The notes under the pieces: model-generated
The model's input: only the letters and a program-made list of their open reading frames with translations
Databases searched by the model: none
Told to the model about the DNA's origin: nothing
Program-made: the position numbers and the translations under genes
Origin: Distichodus sexfasciatus
Taxonomy: Eukaryota; Chordata; Actinopteri; Characiformes; Distichodontidae
DNA: 64,000 bases
Assembly (NCBI GenBank): GCA_032718565.1
Contig: JAVGVS010000396.1
Location: forward strand, 62,001-126,000
Reading direction: 5' to 3'
Shown: piece after piece, positions 53,729-64,000 of the stretch
Position numbering within the stretch: position 1 is the first letter of the stretch
Layout of the letters: every line of letters starts with the position of its first letter

Positions 53729-54477
53729 TTTAAATAAACATTGTATGTTCAAATCTTACTGTAAAATTAAGGATTATTTGAAAAATAACCCCTTGTAGCA
53801 TGTGAGGACTGTTTCTCGAAGTATTTTGAAACTGGTTTGAGGGTTACTAGGGCGAGTGGCCGCCCTAGTAAAAAAAAGTATATTAAAATTAAGGACTGTG
53901 ATTATTTCTTTGTTATAGATCAGGAGTGTTCACTTGGGTATTTTAAAAGCAGTTTGAGTTCTTGAGGGCAAGTGGCCTTAGAACAGAATGGATTTGTTTA
54001 AACACAGTTCTGTAATTTAGCGACGATCCCTAACACTGCGACGTGAAACGACCAGGGACCCCTAGATTGCGAGGGAGAACTTGAGGAAGAATGAAAAGAA
54101 ATTAAACAGTATAATCGTGAGATTTTCCCCCCAAAATTGAGGTTGTAATGTGTTGTCTTCTTTGTTCTGCTCACTATTGTCAATATGTTTGAATTTGTAA
54201 AAAAAAGGAGACAATCAAATGAATTTCAAACGAATGTCTAACATTAAACCAGCTTTACCTCAGCTATCGATGTAGTAACTAGACACACTCTTTAAAAAAA
54301 AAACAAAAAACTTCCTGTTCAAGTGAAAAGCATTCACATATACTATTGAGATGCTTTTACACAAACAACTGAAACGCTCTCATTAAAACTCGTAAAACCT
54401 TTTACACACACCACTGAAAAGCTTTCACACACACTAGTAAATGACATTTTCGACTGTGTATGTATGCACATTTTACT

Positions 54478-54503
54478 TGTGTGTGTGTGTGTGTGTGTGT
54501 GTG
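54478..54503. repeat. (GT)n microsatellite
   Basis: About thirteen GT units in camsap1 intron 14. Confidence 0.85.
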
Positions 54504-55160
54504 AGAAAGCTTTTCAGGAGTGTGTATAATAGATTTCACTAGTTTTATGGGTGTTTTATTTGTATGTGTGTAGACGTTCAGTTATCTATATGAGGGTATT
54601 TCAGTTGTTTATGTAAATGCTTTCACTTGTGTGTGCAGTTTTCAGTGTAGTTTGTGAATGATTTTGCTTTCACATATGTATAAGCATGGTAATTCTGAAT
54701 AAAAGTCCTCTCATAAATCACAGCCACATTTCAGTGCATGCCACAAACGAAGAATCCTAAATAAAGAATCTAGAACAACTTAAGTTTGTTGACAAGTTTT
54801 CAAAATCAAAAATTATTATTTTGGAATGGGCAGGTTTGTCATTGCTCTTCGTTATTAAAGGATTTTTTTTTTCTACTTGGATTTTTGTGGAAATATTTTC
54901 CTTGTCTTGATATTTTAGTAATTTGTTGGTCTATGTAAAAATGTAAAAAAAAAAAATGGCTGAAGGAGACAAAAACATTTACAGTGAAACAGTGCGATGT
55001 AGAAAACATACCTCTTTATAAAATAGCATTCAGAATTGGTTTCGTTCTCTTGTGGAAGGTCTGCTTTACTTAAGCCTGCCGTTTCTATCACTCTAGCAGT
55101 AGGCCTGCATGTTCTCGTCATGATAAAATTGGTTAAAAGGATAAAAATGTCTGCTTTCAG

Positions 55161-55375
55161 GCGGAAAGCTGAAGAAGACCGGCTCAGAAAGGAGGAAGAG
55201 AAAGCCAGGCGTGAGCTGATAAAGCAGGAATACCTGAGAAGGAAACAGCAAGAGATGTTTGAAGAACAGGAGCAGCCCAAACCTAAACCCAAGCCCAAAC
55301 CCAAAAAGCAGCGGCCCAAGTCTGTACTGAAGGAAGCGCCTTCAACCAACACCCTTCCAAAAAGCCTCCCTGCCA
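55161..55375 (+). CDS. camsap1: camsap1 exon 15: end of coiled coil, Pro-Lys segment
   Basis: 215 nt. Reads RKAEEDRLRKEEEKARRELI, KQEYLRRKQQEMFEEQEQ, then the repeated PKPKPKPKPKKQRPKSV, which is longer than the human GKPKSKPKKPRPKSV. Donor gtaaga. Confidence 0.97.
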
Positions 55376-55494
55376 GTAAGAACCGCTCCTTTGCTCCTTA
55401 ACGTTAACGGAGTTTAGACCAGCGTAGTCTTGCTTGAAGTCTTAACAATTCCTAAGGTGCTGAATTCAAGTGACCCATTAAATGTCTTTCCTAG

Positions 55495-55597
55495 ATGAGA
55501 CCCCTGCCACTGCCCAGTACGACTCTAATCTGTCGCTGTCTTCTGTGGCCACCACTGAAGCAGACAGTGTCAATTCAGGAGGCGCAGGATCTCAGCG
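55495..55597 (+). CDS. camsap1: camsap1 exon 16
   Basis: 103 nt. Reads NETPATAQYDSNLSLSSVAT then TEADSVNSGGAGSQR, matching human SLSLASAATTEPESVHSGG. Donor gtgagc. Confidence 0.97.
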
Positions 55598-55728
55598 GTG
55601 AGCTGGACACAAGCCCATGTGGCTTTAATTAATGTCCCACTCAAAATCGATGCACTGATACAGACGGTGACCTCCAAATGCAGCCAAACAGCACTGCTGT
55701 AATCGGCGTGTGTTCTTTCCATCATCAG

Positions 55729-55838
55729 GGGCGAGTCGGTGGAGTCGTTCTCGGGCCTCATTCGAACTGGGGAGCGCGACTGGGACAACGGCTCTACCGC
55801 GTCTTCCATCACATCCACATCTATGGCGGAATATACTG
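55729..55838 (+). CDS. camsap1: camsap1 exon 17: start of CKK-domain region
   Basis: 110 nt. Reads GESVESFSGLIRTGERDWDN then GSTASSITSTSMAEYT. Acceptor tttccatcatcag, donor gtaaga. Confidence 0.96.
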
Positions 55839-55933
55839 GTAAGAAACTGCCCCTTGTGTGGTAAGTCCTTTATTTCAGAACCATGTCGTTTTGTGACCGT
55901 TATAGTAACTTGGAGCTCCGTTTATTGACGCAG

Positions 55934-56052
55934 GGCCTAAACTTTTCAAGGAGCCGAGTGCAAAGTCCAATAAGCTGATAATCCACAACGCCATTTCTCA
56001 CTGCTGCTTGGCTGGAAAAGTCAACGAACCACAGAAGATCTCCATTCTTGAG
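55934..56052 (+). CDS. camsap1: camsap1 exon 18: CKK domain
   Basis: 119 nt after a 95-bp intron. Reads PKLFKEPSAKSNKLIIHNAI, SHCCLAGKVNEPQKISILE, near-identical to human CKK. Donor gtttgt is weak but the phase is right. Confidence 0.97.
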
Positions 56053-57064
56053 GTTTGTTTCCAAACAGAAACTGTTATTTGAAAAGACGAAAATCACATC
56101 AAAAACTGAGGATAGAAACGCACTGTGATGGCATATACATCTGTATGATGTTCATACTCGGAGTAAAGGAAACTCAAAATTTGAAATGCAGTTCAAACCA
56201 AAGACTGCATAAACGTCAGCTCTTTTTGGTTCCACTCACCGGTCAGCTCCAGTAAATGTGACGGTTTAAAAAAAAACGATTTGTGGCAGCTGTAGCAGAG
56301 CCTGACACGGTGGCTGAAGGGGTTTTGTTTGTTTTACGTTTTCATGAACCACCGTTAATTTTCTTGATTTACTCGAAAGTGTCCCTTGGCCTTTTTTTTT
56401 TTACCATTAATCTTGAACTAATGTTTACTTATGTATTAAATATTTACGTACCCCTTTTATACACTTCTTTAAAGTTGATTAATTAACAGTTCATCTTGAG
56501 CTAATGTTTACTTGCGTGTTAAATGTTCGTGCACCCAGTCGCCCAGAGGAGGATGGGGTCCCCTTCTGAGTGTTGGTTCCTCTCAATGTTTTTTCCTACT
56601 AGAGGGAGATTTTCCCCTTCCACCGCCACCTCAGGCTTGCTAGTTGGGGGTCTGGGCCGGTTATATGTAAAGCGCTTTGTGATAACGACTGTTGTTAAGA
56701 GCGCTGTATAAATAAAATTGAATTGATGACAAAACCACATAAAATTTTCATTAGTAGGAGAGATTTTGAAGGTGGTTTGTCCTTGTAGCTGCTAAATACA
56801 TTTATTTTATTATAAAGACATTTACCTGCATGTCTTAGACAAAGTTTAGGCTGAAATCTGGGCTCTTGTGTGTTTGGGCTTGCTGTATAAATATTAAATT
56901 TTTCCTATTATTTTCCTCGTATATTTCATTGTGCAGTAAATGCCGTGAATGCAATAGCTAACTTTTGAATGAGTAGTTGAGTTGCGTGACTTAAAAGTGT
57001 GAATAAACGGCTCTTAGTAGTCAGTCCCTTTTCGACGTGACTAAAATCGAAATTGCATCTGCAG
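56053..57064 (+). other. camsap1: camsap1 intron 18
   Basis: 1012-bp intron with a retroelement tail at ~56520-56728. Acceptor aaattgcatctgcag. Confidence 0.7.
56520..56728 (+). repeat. Retroelement 3' tail (LINE/SINE)
   Basis: gtgcacccagtcgcccagag, cctctcaatgttttttccta, and tgtaaagcgctttgtgataa...gctgtataaataaaattgaa, a very common fish retroelement 3' end. Family not assigned. Confidence 0.6.
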
Positions 57065-57361
57065 GAAATCGAGAAGTGCGAGTCGAACCACTTCATGATT
57101 CTCTTCCGCGACGGTGGCTGCCAGTTCCGCGCCCTCTACTCATACTTCCCCGACACGGAGGAGATCCACAAGCTCACCGGCACCGGCCCAAAGAGCATCA
57201 CCAAGAAGATGATCGACAAGCTCTACAAGTACAGCTCGGACCGCAAACAGTTCACCGTCATCCCTGCCAAGACCGTGTCAGTCAGCGTGGACGCCCTGAC
57301 CATCCACAATCACCTCTGGCAGGCCAAGAGGCCCCCACTGCCCAAGAAGGGTGGCAAGTGA
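57065..57361 (+). CDS. camsap1: camsap1 last exon: CKK domain and stop
   Basis: 297 nt ending in TGA at 57359-57361. Reads IEKCESNHFMILFRDGGCQF, RALYSYFPDTEEIHKLTGTG, KKMIDKLYKYSSDRKQFTVI, SVSVDALTIHNHLWQAKRPP and ends PKKGGK. This is the microtubule minus-end-binding CKK fold. Confidence 0.98.
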   Translation, partial: EIEKCESNHFMILFRDGGCQFRALYSYFPDTEEIHKLTGTGPKSITKKMIDKLYKYSSDRKQFTVIPAKTVSVSVDALTIHNHLWQAKRPPLPKKGGK

Positions 57362-58810
57362 ACTGTTTTAAACTGTTGCTGTAATTATGGAAATAACAAA
57401 GTTGTGCACGGGGAACGGAGCAGACCGGCTGTGCCCGGACAGTCAGTGCTGTTTTTACTCTGTCTGTTTCATGGTTGAAGTCTGTCCTGTATCTGCGGCC
57501 TGGTTTTTTTTCCCCCAATCGATCCAGTTCTCGTTACTTGAATTAGTTCCGTTGGGCGAGCTCACGTGCAGTGGCAGCGGCAGAGCTTTCCTTTCTGGAG
57601 AGCAGGCATTTTGATCTCCTGGCTGTCAAACAGAGACAAGGACTCGACTTCATCTAGATAACGACTCGCCGACTTGCCTCACTTTTCCCCCTCCTGGAAA
57701 AAAAAAAAAGAAGAAACACACACACATGCTGCTCTGAACTGTCTCCTCTGTGTCACTGGGTTTGTCCCAGTCATACGTATTGTTGGCCTTCATGCATCGT
57801 GGTACTATTGTCTATTTATTCGACGCTTTAAAAGCAAGTCAGCCGTAGCACTGCTGTATAGAACTACAATGGACATTTTACATAGCGAACCAATTAGGCT
57901 TTGGTACGTGTCTCGGATGCTCTTTTTTTGCTACTCTTCTAATATTAGAGGTAGTGATTTTCTCCACACAGACGGCCGTGATCCTGTAAAACGGTGCACT
58001 CATGTTTTAACGCTTTTTATCTCGCAAATGTAACCATGAGTGATGTCAGCCCCTGGAACTTTTCGTCTCTCGTGCAAGAGAGCAGCATGCTCTGTTCTGA
58101 AGAGTGTCGCTGTAAACTGTTTGAACGACAGTATTTAATATATTCGTAATGGGTTACTTCCTCTGAGCTCGCTGTCTAATTATTTGCCCGCGTTCAAAAC
58201 ATTCCTTGGCGACGAGAGAAAAACACAGCGTTTTAGCACTGCCGCTTCCTCGTTGTAAATGGTTGGTGGGAGGGAGGGGGTGGGCGAAAAAAAAAAAATG
58301 CTAAAGCCGCAGGTTTGGTGTCGAGATCAAAATAGTGTTGCACACGCACTTTACTTCTTCTCACAGAGGTGATTCGCTAGGAACGTAATCTTTCGAAGAG
58401 CACGACTGACATGCTCGAGAGAAATGGCACTAACAAACGAAACGGAATGGGGTTTAAAAGTTGAGCTGCTTGTTAAACAAAATAAGAAGAAAAAACACCA
58501 AGACATAACACTGACGCGCAAACTAACGGCCCAGTTAAGGCTCTAAAACTACTGTTTTCCGAAAAAACAAACACATAGAGGCTCGACTTGGCTCTGATGC
58601 CTCGCTGCATTTGTTTACTTAAGTTCAGATTTGAATATTCTGTCTTTATATATAAAACGTAAAGATTGTATTGATGTTAGGCACCATTATTTTAAAACAC
58701 TGTATTTTTCATGCTTGGTCATTTTACTTTCTCTACCATACCATTATTTATTTAAAAAAGGCACTGAAATTGTAATAAATATTTCAATAAAACTCATTTT
58801 CATCATTTTG
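57362..58810 (+). other. camsap1: camsap1 3' UTR (inferred)
   Basis: About 1.45 kb without repeats or convincing ORFs up to two polyA signals. The end is inferred. Confidence 0.65.
58774..58791 (+). terminator. camsap1: Paired polyA signals AATAAA (camsap1)
   Basis: AATAAA at 58774-58779 and 58786-58791, followed by T-rich and GT-rich sequence. Probable main 3' end. Confidence 0.6.
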
Positions 58811-60060
58811 ATTTATCACAATTACTTTTGTCACTTTTGTGTTTTTGTACCTCATGATTTTAACAGCAAATTTGAATTCATTTGATATGTTTTTTTTTTA
58901 ACATTACCTTTTCTTTTCTCTACTTTTCATGCATGCAGCATCAGCAGCAAATTTTACGTTCAATTACGGGTTAAAAGTCTTGCTCAGTGGTGGTAGTGCT
59001 GGGGTTACTACATACTACGTAGCTCCGCTTGGTCTTTATAGTGAAATATCCTACCACTAGACCACCACTGGGTCCTTCCTCAGAGCATGAGACGCCTTGT
59101 ACCCTCTCAACCCAACTGGAACATCTTGGGTCACGCCTCGACTGCTGTTATCCTTGACGCTGAAGACACACTGATGTCACGGCAACTGGAAGTTTGTTGT
59201 CAGAAGGTGGTTGGTTAGATCAGGTGTTTGCTGGATAGATGCTTACTGGAGGCACATTTTAGAACAACATGCCAGGTGAGTTGATGGCCACGTCTCTTCC
59301 ATGATGGTCTCAAATTAAGCTCGTCTGCTTAAATCGCTTGTTTGTTTGTTTTCCATCCCAGCAGTGCTTCCTTTGCTTTGGGGAATTTTGCAAAGTTTGG
59401 ACCTTGTGTGGTGTGACAGCTGTGTGCAGGCACAAGATTATGTTTGCAAGGAAATACCAACAAGTAAGTAACGTTTTAAATGTGGTTCACTAAAGTTAAC
59501 GTCTTGAACCCCATCGCCTCCGGTACCGAGGGCAGAACAGTGACGTTGTCATTAAAGGCTTTAAATAGTCGGTCAACCTAAACAAACATACGCATGCGGC
59601 ACATCAACGCCAGCGACAGAATCTCGTCTAAAAATCTCAAATTCCACCTAAACATAACACGATTCCAACGCCAAACACATCAATAAACAAAACATAAAGA
59701 CTGCGTAGGTCTACGTGGAAGAAATACTGCTGTAGAATCTTTACTACTACGGCTAACCATGCATACTGCATATCATATGAAAGCCGAGACTCCGCAGATT
59801 ACGCAGATAGCCATATTACCACTCTCCGATGCTGTGTTGCATCTTCCTTTATTCTGACCCAGTAACATGTATGCTGAGTCCACAGTAATCTCACAAGTGT
59901 TACCTTTATAATGATTAAAAAACAGACGTTGCTGAGATATACACATTTTATTAGAGCAAAACACCCTCAGGGCTTAACAGGTTAATGAATATTTGAATTT
60001 GCTAAGTAACATTTGTCTTTGATTAATGACAAGATTGTTTATTTCCTGTGCGTAGTTATA
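58811..60060. other. Intergenic downstream of camsap1
   Basis: A SINE-like copy lies at ~58925-59080. The rest (to 60060) shows no gene or recognised repeat. Confidence 0.55.
58925..59080 (+). repeat. SINE-like element, copy 5 (3' part)
   Basis: aagtcttgctcagtggtggt, agtgctggggttac and cctaccactagaccaccact match the 3' half of the family seen at 33216-33840. Confidence 0.5.
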
Positions 60061-60244
60061 CAAGACCAGGCCGCTATGCATAAAACCTCTTAAATGCCTC
60101 ACAATTCTGCAAGCGACATGATGTTCCTCTTAGTCTCAGACTTAAGAAGAAGTGGCAGGCATAAAAGTTCTTAAGTGTTAAGACTAGGTCTCGGCTCCTA
60201 AATGATTTAAGAGAGCTGGAGAGGACTCCTAAACCAGGAAGGAG

Positions 60245-60440
60245 TCGCACGATGGCAGCAGCGGAACTGCGCCGAACCGAGACGGAGACCGCATACACTT
60301 TCCTGCGGATATACGACAATACTGAGTTATGATACAGGCTTGGTCGTGAAGACATTCTTTTTGCTACAGACAATATGGGATATTATGGCAAGGTGGTTGT
60401 GTTTCTAAACGTGCTGAACGTTAAGGTGAAGGACTAGCTG
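60245..60440 (+). pseudogene. Possible PIF/Harbinger transposase N-terminal remnant
   Basis: From ATG at ~60252: MAAAELRRTETETAYTF then RIYDNTEL, an in-frame stop, then YRLGREDILFATDN. The YDN-EL-(x)-YRL-GREDIL spacing resembles the start of PIF/Harbinger nucleases. Short and broken; no DDE domain nearby. Confidence 0.35.
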
Positions 60441-62500
60441 AAGTAGCGTCTGTTGTTAGGAGGCCTCAACTGCTGTCCACTTTTGTTGAAGGCAACAGCT
60501 GAGAAGCATCCTTATTTTGGTGCATCTCTATTTGTATTTTTTCCTAGCTTATTTGGTTACGACCTATTGGTGGCACAGAATAACGCGAGAGATCTATACC
60601 TTATTGGTGAGATGTATGCTAATCTCATGGATTAAAGTTTTCCGTCGCTATGACGGATATCCGTCAACTGAGTGCACTAAAGGTTAATAATGAGATTGAT
60701 GCAGATCCGAAGGCGAAAAAAATTGGGGGGGAAGGGGGTTTACTTTGGTTTAATTAGGATTTAATTATTCTTCCTAAAAATACAAATAAACATTATGGTT
60801 TCGGCAGTTCGCTCAAACATTGGCGGCTGCCGAGTGGCTGCAAGCTATTTTCCGACGCATGTTTACGATGCCAAACTTCATAGTAAGGAGAAAATAATTC
60901 CCCAGCCTTAAGTGCCACATCAGTCTCAAAGGCTTTTAATGTCCCGAAACAAAGACGAGATCTGCAAAAGGGTGAATGGCACGGGCTTCTTGTTACCTGG
61001 CGTATCCAATAATAATAATAGTAGAAGAGTAGTAGAATATTTTACTCACACAAAGATCGGAATAGAATGTATTTATGTTTGGAAGTCAGTGGTGTGTCAT
61101 GAAGTGTCTCATTCGCTAATAGTAGCTAAAAAAGGTCGGTTGCTTAAAAAAAGAAGCCAAAACTCCAAAGCTCTAGATTCAGGACAGTGGCTCCGGTGTC
61201 GCAAGTGCTGCGAGAGCTTATGCTCTGTTAAAAATAAGTTTGGAGGCCGTTTTCTTGCTGTTAACAGAGGAATGGCAATGGGAAGCTGCTCTAAATTTCC
61301 CGTATTTTGGGTCGGGATCTTGGGAAAAATCCCTTATTTTCAGTGTTGAAATTGACAGGTATGGCCTAAGTGCATGTCTAAAGTAGACTGGAGCATCACT
61401 CTTTATAGTCTGCAGTATTCAGCCTGCTTTAAAATGAGTTTAGGCTGTTTATAACGTAGGCTATATATATAGTCCGTAAAGCCATATTTTACAGGACATA
61501 GGCCCTTCGATTTGCATCACTCGCGCGCGTCAATTTGCTTTCGCTTTTGCCAGCATGGACACGCTTCTGTTAAAGGAAGGCATAGATGTGTCGGGCGTCG
61601 GCAAAACGGTCAAGAATAAGTGGAAAATTTGATGCATGGCCGAGGTGGTATGAGCCCGCGACACGGAGCATTTGGTTTAAAAAATTTTTTGCTTTAATCC
61701 ATGTAATCTATACTATGTTTAACAGTGGCACGAGCCTAGGGGTGGGGAAAAGAAAGAAAATGGGTGTGTAAAGAAGTGTGGATGTAACCGGTCACGCACC
61801 ATCACGTTTAGTAGTGGTTCTGGTGTGTGGGTGCAGGATGCAGTCACGTTCACTTTTTGGACACGTTTATTGCCGTCCCCAGAGAAAGGCCTGTTCTGCT
61901 CCTGTTCCCGCATGGAAAATGGAAGAGCTCAAGCACACGTGGCACACGGGCCCAATTGATCTAAAATATATATATATATAAACGTAGAAATAATATGCTT
62001 AAACCAATGATCTACAAACATGTAACATAAGAAATATACATGGATTACTAAAATAAAGAGATTACAAAAGAGACTGAGCCATCACTTCTTACCTGCTCCC
62101 GCATGGAAAATGGAAGGGAGCGCAGGAAGTGATGCAACCGCATATAAGGGAACGAACTGGAGGGGGTAATGGGAAATGTAGTTCAAAGTCAACTTTGTCA
62201 TCTCTGCTATATACTGTACAGATACATAGAGAGACGAGACGACGTGGCTCCAGGTTATTTCCAGTGCAAACAAACAAAGAACAGCAGAACAGAGAATAGA
62301 TAGGCAGTGGCACGACTAGGCACATGGGATAGACAGTAAATAAGTAAAATATACATTAAACAATATACATTTTAAACCAGACAATATACAATATACATTT
62401 TAAACTAGACAGGGAGTTTTAAATATAATTAGAAGCTAGAAATAGACATAGAGGTAAACATGTTTGTCAAGTCAGGATGCAGTATTCTTAACAGGTTGAA
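60441..62500. other. Intergenic, no gene recognised
   Basis: Includes a 145-codon open frame (60912-61349) with no recognisable domain, (AT)n at ~61964-61981, and a duplicated segment cccgcatggaaaatggaaga/g at ~61907 and ~62099. Nothing else supported. Confidence 0.5.
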
Positions 62501-62715
62501 ACTGACATTTACACTGAGTGTGCAAGAGGTAGAGTTATAATATGACAGATACTATATCCAGACTATTTTCAAGTACAATGTTCAGCATATGTGCAAATAT
62601 GCAAACATTTAAACAGGTGCAAATTGACATTTTACATTGGATGTGCACGAGGTAGAAGGTTATAATATAACAGATACTATATTCAGCTATTTATGTGTAC
62701 AATGTTCAGTGTATG
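62500..62715 (+). repeat. ~120-bp direct duplication
   Basis: gtgcaagaggtagag..ttataatatgacagatacta..tacaatgttcagcatatgtgc at ~62520 recurs at ~62644 with a few changes. Downstream (~62940-63000) gatgctgcgaaagcgtctgc and cagatggaaggagtgtgaac are a common fish retroelement segment. Confidence 0.55.
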
Positions 62716-64000
62716 TGCAAACATTTGTACAGCAGCATATAATGTTTGTGCAAATACGTGGCAGCAGTGCAGTATCATAACAGTAGTTACTGTGCATCAA
62801 AGTGACGGTGGTGTGTAAAGTAAGGTGCAGTAAAGTGCAGTGGTGCAACAGAATCAGTTTCTTCACAGTCCAGGTGTGTGTGTGAGGGGAAGTGTGATGG
62901 CAGGGAGTGAGTTCAAAAGTCAAAAAGCTATCACGCATCCTGGAGGATCGAGACCTGATGCTGCGAAAGCGTCTGCCAGATGGAAGGAGTGTGAACAGTC
63001 TATAATAGTTCTATAATAAAACAAATGAATAAACAAATACAACCAAAACAAAACAGGATTTTGTGTAATTATACACAATAAACATGTAAACATAAATATA
63101 ACCATTAGATATTTAAAGTTGGAGCCGTCGGCTGCCAGGGGCATTGTTGGATTGGGTTGGAAAACATTTTGTTGGCCACTATCATTTCCTGCTGTTTGAG
63201 GTTTTTAGTTGTTTAATCCGAAGAATCCTCCCCGACAGCAATAACCACAAATGTTCATGGAAATCTACATAAATAGAAAAAAAAGTATCACAGCATCAAC
63301 GTTCAAGTTGTGTTTGCTGGTGATTATACAATTTCGAACCTTGTGCCGAAGTAGCCAGTGTCTACACGTCAGAAAGTGTACTCACTGCCTAATTTGAGCA
63401 GAATAAGCCCCACCAAGAGAACCGTTTTGTTTTGTCGTCCGGTTTGGTTTTCTTTCAGAATCCATTGTTTTGCTATGTAGGGATTAGGGCTGCAACTAAG
63501 GATTATTTTGTTAATGGATTAATCTGCTGATTATTTTTTCAATTAATAATCGGATAAACGGGGTGGGGGGGTCATTTCCAGCATTTTTTAATAAACCAAA
63601 CTCTGTTTCTATTTTTCTCTATTTTTAGCCACATTGGTCTCTTTTTTGCCTATAATTCATTTTTGACTCATTTCTGGGAGAGAACTACATTTGCGTTGCA
63701 CAGGATGGCGTTCCACATAAGAGTCGCATGGAGGACATGCGTCAGAATAATCGCGGAAAATATCAAGTAAATGGCTGTATTGTGAGTAGAACGCTGGTGG
63801 TTTTTGTTACTGGCAAAAACCCTACTGGATGTTGGAGCCAACGAATTATATTTACTGTAATTGAGTAGTTTTTGTGAATAATTTGTAATTTTTTAAGTAG
63901 TTTTTGAAATGGGTAATTTTACTTTTACTCAAGTACATTTTGACCCAAGTAGTGCTGGATTGGATTTATGACTAGTCCTTTTTTTACATCAAGTAATTGA
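62716..64000. other. Intergenic, window end
   Basis: A retroelement-like segment lies at ~62940-63010. A hAT-like left end (ttagggctgcaactaagg) at ~63487 has no matching right end before the window closes. No gene. Confidence 0.5.

Larger units (their letters stand above)
52033..55160 (+). other. camsap1: camsap1 intron 14
   Basis: 3.1-kb intron with a Tc1/mariner copy (52227-53728) and a GT microsatellite (~54478-54503). 53740-54470 and 54510-55150 hold no recognised feature. Acceptor atgtctgctttcag. Confidence 0.7.
29749..57361 (+). other. camsap1: camsap1 locus, complete coding region
   Basis: Gene-level entry. CAMSAP1 binds and stabilises free microtubule minus ends through its C-terminal CKK domain and acts in non-centrosomal microtubule organisation. 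19 constitutive coding exons sum to 4623 nt (1540 aa; human about 1602) with every junction in phase. Layout: N-terminal conserved region (~30-220), CH domain (~222-347), a low-complexity middle encoded by one 2.26-kb exon (~460-1214), coiled coils (~1215-1300) and CKK (~1400-1535). It matches CAMSAP1 rather than CAMSAP2/3 in N-terminal DSARAKIAANLRW, PISNATKRSF and FSPSHPLLPLRQKQQK. Confidence 0.97.

Noticed and set aside
57037..57384. Overlapping +1 frame in last camsap1 exon
   Set aside because: The conserved CKK sequence is in the other frame; this is a shadow.
60912..61349. 145-codon plus-strand open frame
   Set aside because: No recognisable domain, AT-rich composition, no splice or promoter context; likely chance.

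Overview
The window is vertebrate nuclear DNA, most likely from a teleost fish. Coding exons are short, bounded by GT/AG, and separated by AT-rich introns full of fish-type DNA transposons (Tc1/mariner, hAT-like MITEs), tRNA-derived SINEs and microsatellites. I cannot place the species, and I cannot say which teleost notch1 paralogue (a or b) this is.

Two genes lie head to tail on the + strand. (1) notch1, 3' part, 605-24674: 22 exons encode EGF repeats 18-36 (human NOTCH1 numbering), three LNR modules, the heterodimerisation domain, the transmembrane segment, RAM, seven ankyrin repeats, the transactivation domain and the PEST tail. The 5' half of the gene lies before the window. (2) camsap1, complete, 29749-57361: 19 constitutive coding exons plus two in-frame cassette exons encode the minus-end microtubule-binding protein CAMSAP1 (about 1540 aa without the cassettes), with the CH domain, coiled coils and C-terminal CKK domain all present. 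About 3.5 kb separates the probable distal notch1 polyA site (~26.2 kb) from the camsap1 start codon; this gap holds a hAT element, a SINE and a CpG-rich presumptive camsap1 promoter (~28.95-29.3 kb). The last 5 kb (58.8-64 kb) is gene-free and repeat-rich.

Exon boundaries were set by matching splice sites, reading phase and the family protein. All 19 constitutive camsap1 exons and 19 of the 22 notch1 exons join in frame with no stop. The exception is notch1 exons 8-10 (EGF28-31, 9661-11479), where many small indels scramble the frame while everything around them is clean; this looks more like a patch of poor sequence than a dying gene.

The two genes have no known shared pathway: Notch1 is a cell-surface receptor whose cleaved intracellular domain acts in the nucleus with RBPJ, and CAMSAP1 caps non-centrosomal microtubule minus ends. 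Both also lie in human 9q34.3, so their proximity is old synteny, not an operon. I found no clearly new biological system. The points most worth checking are the indel patch, the missing S1 furin site and altered S3/degron residues in Notch1, a SOX/ETS/RBPJ/GATA motif cluster in a notch1 intron, the camsap1 microexon pair, and several nested transposons with intact target-site duplications.
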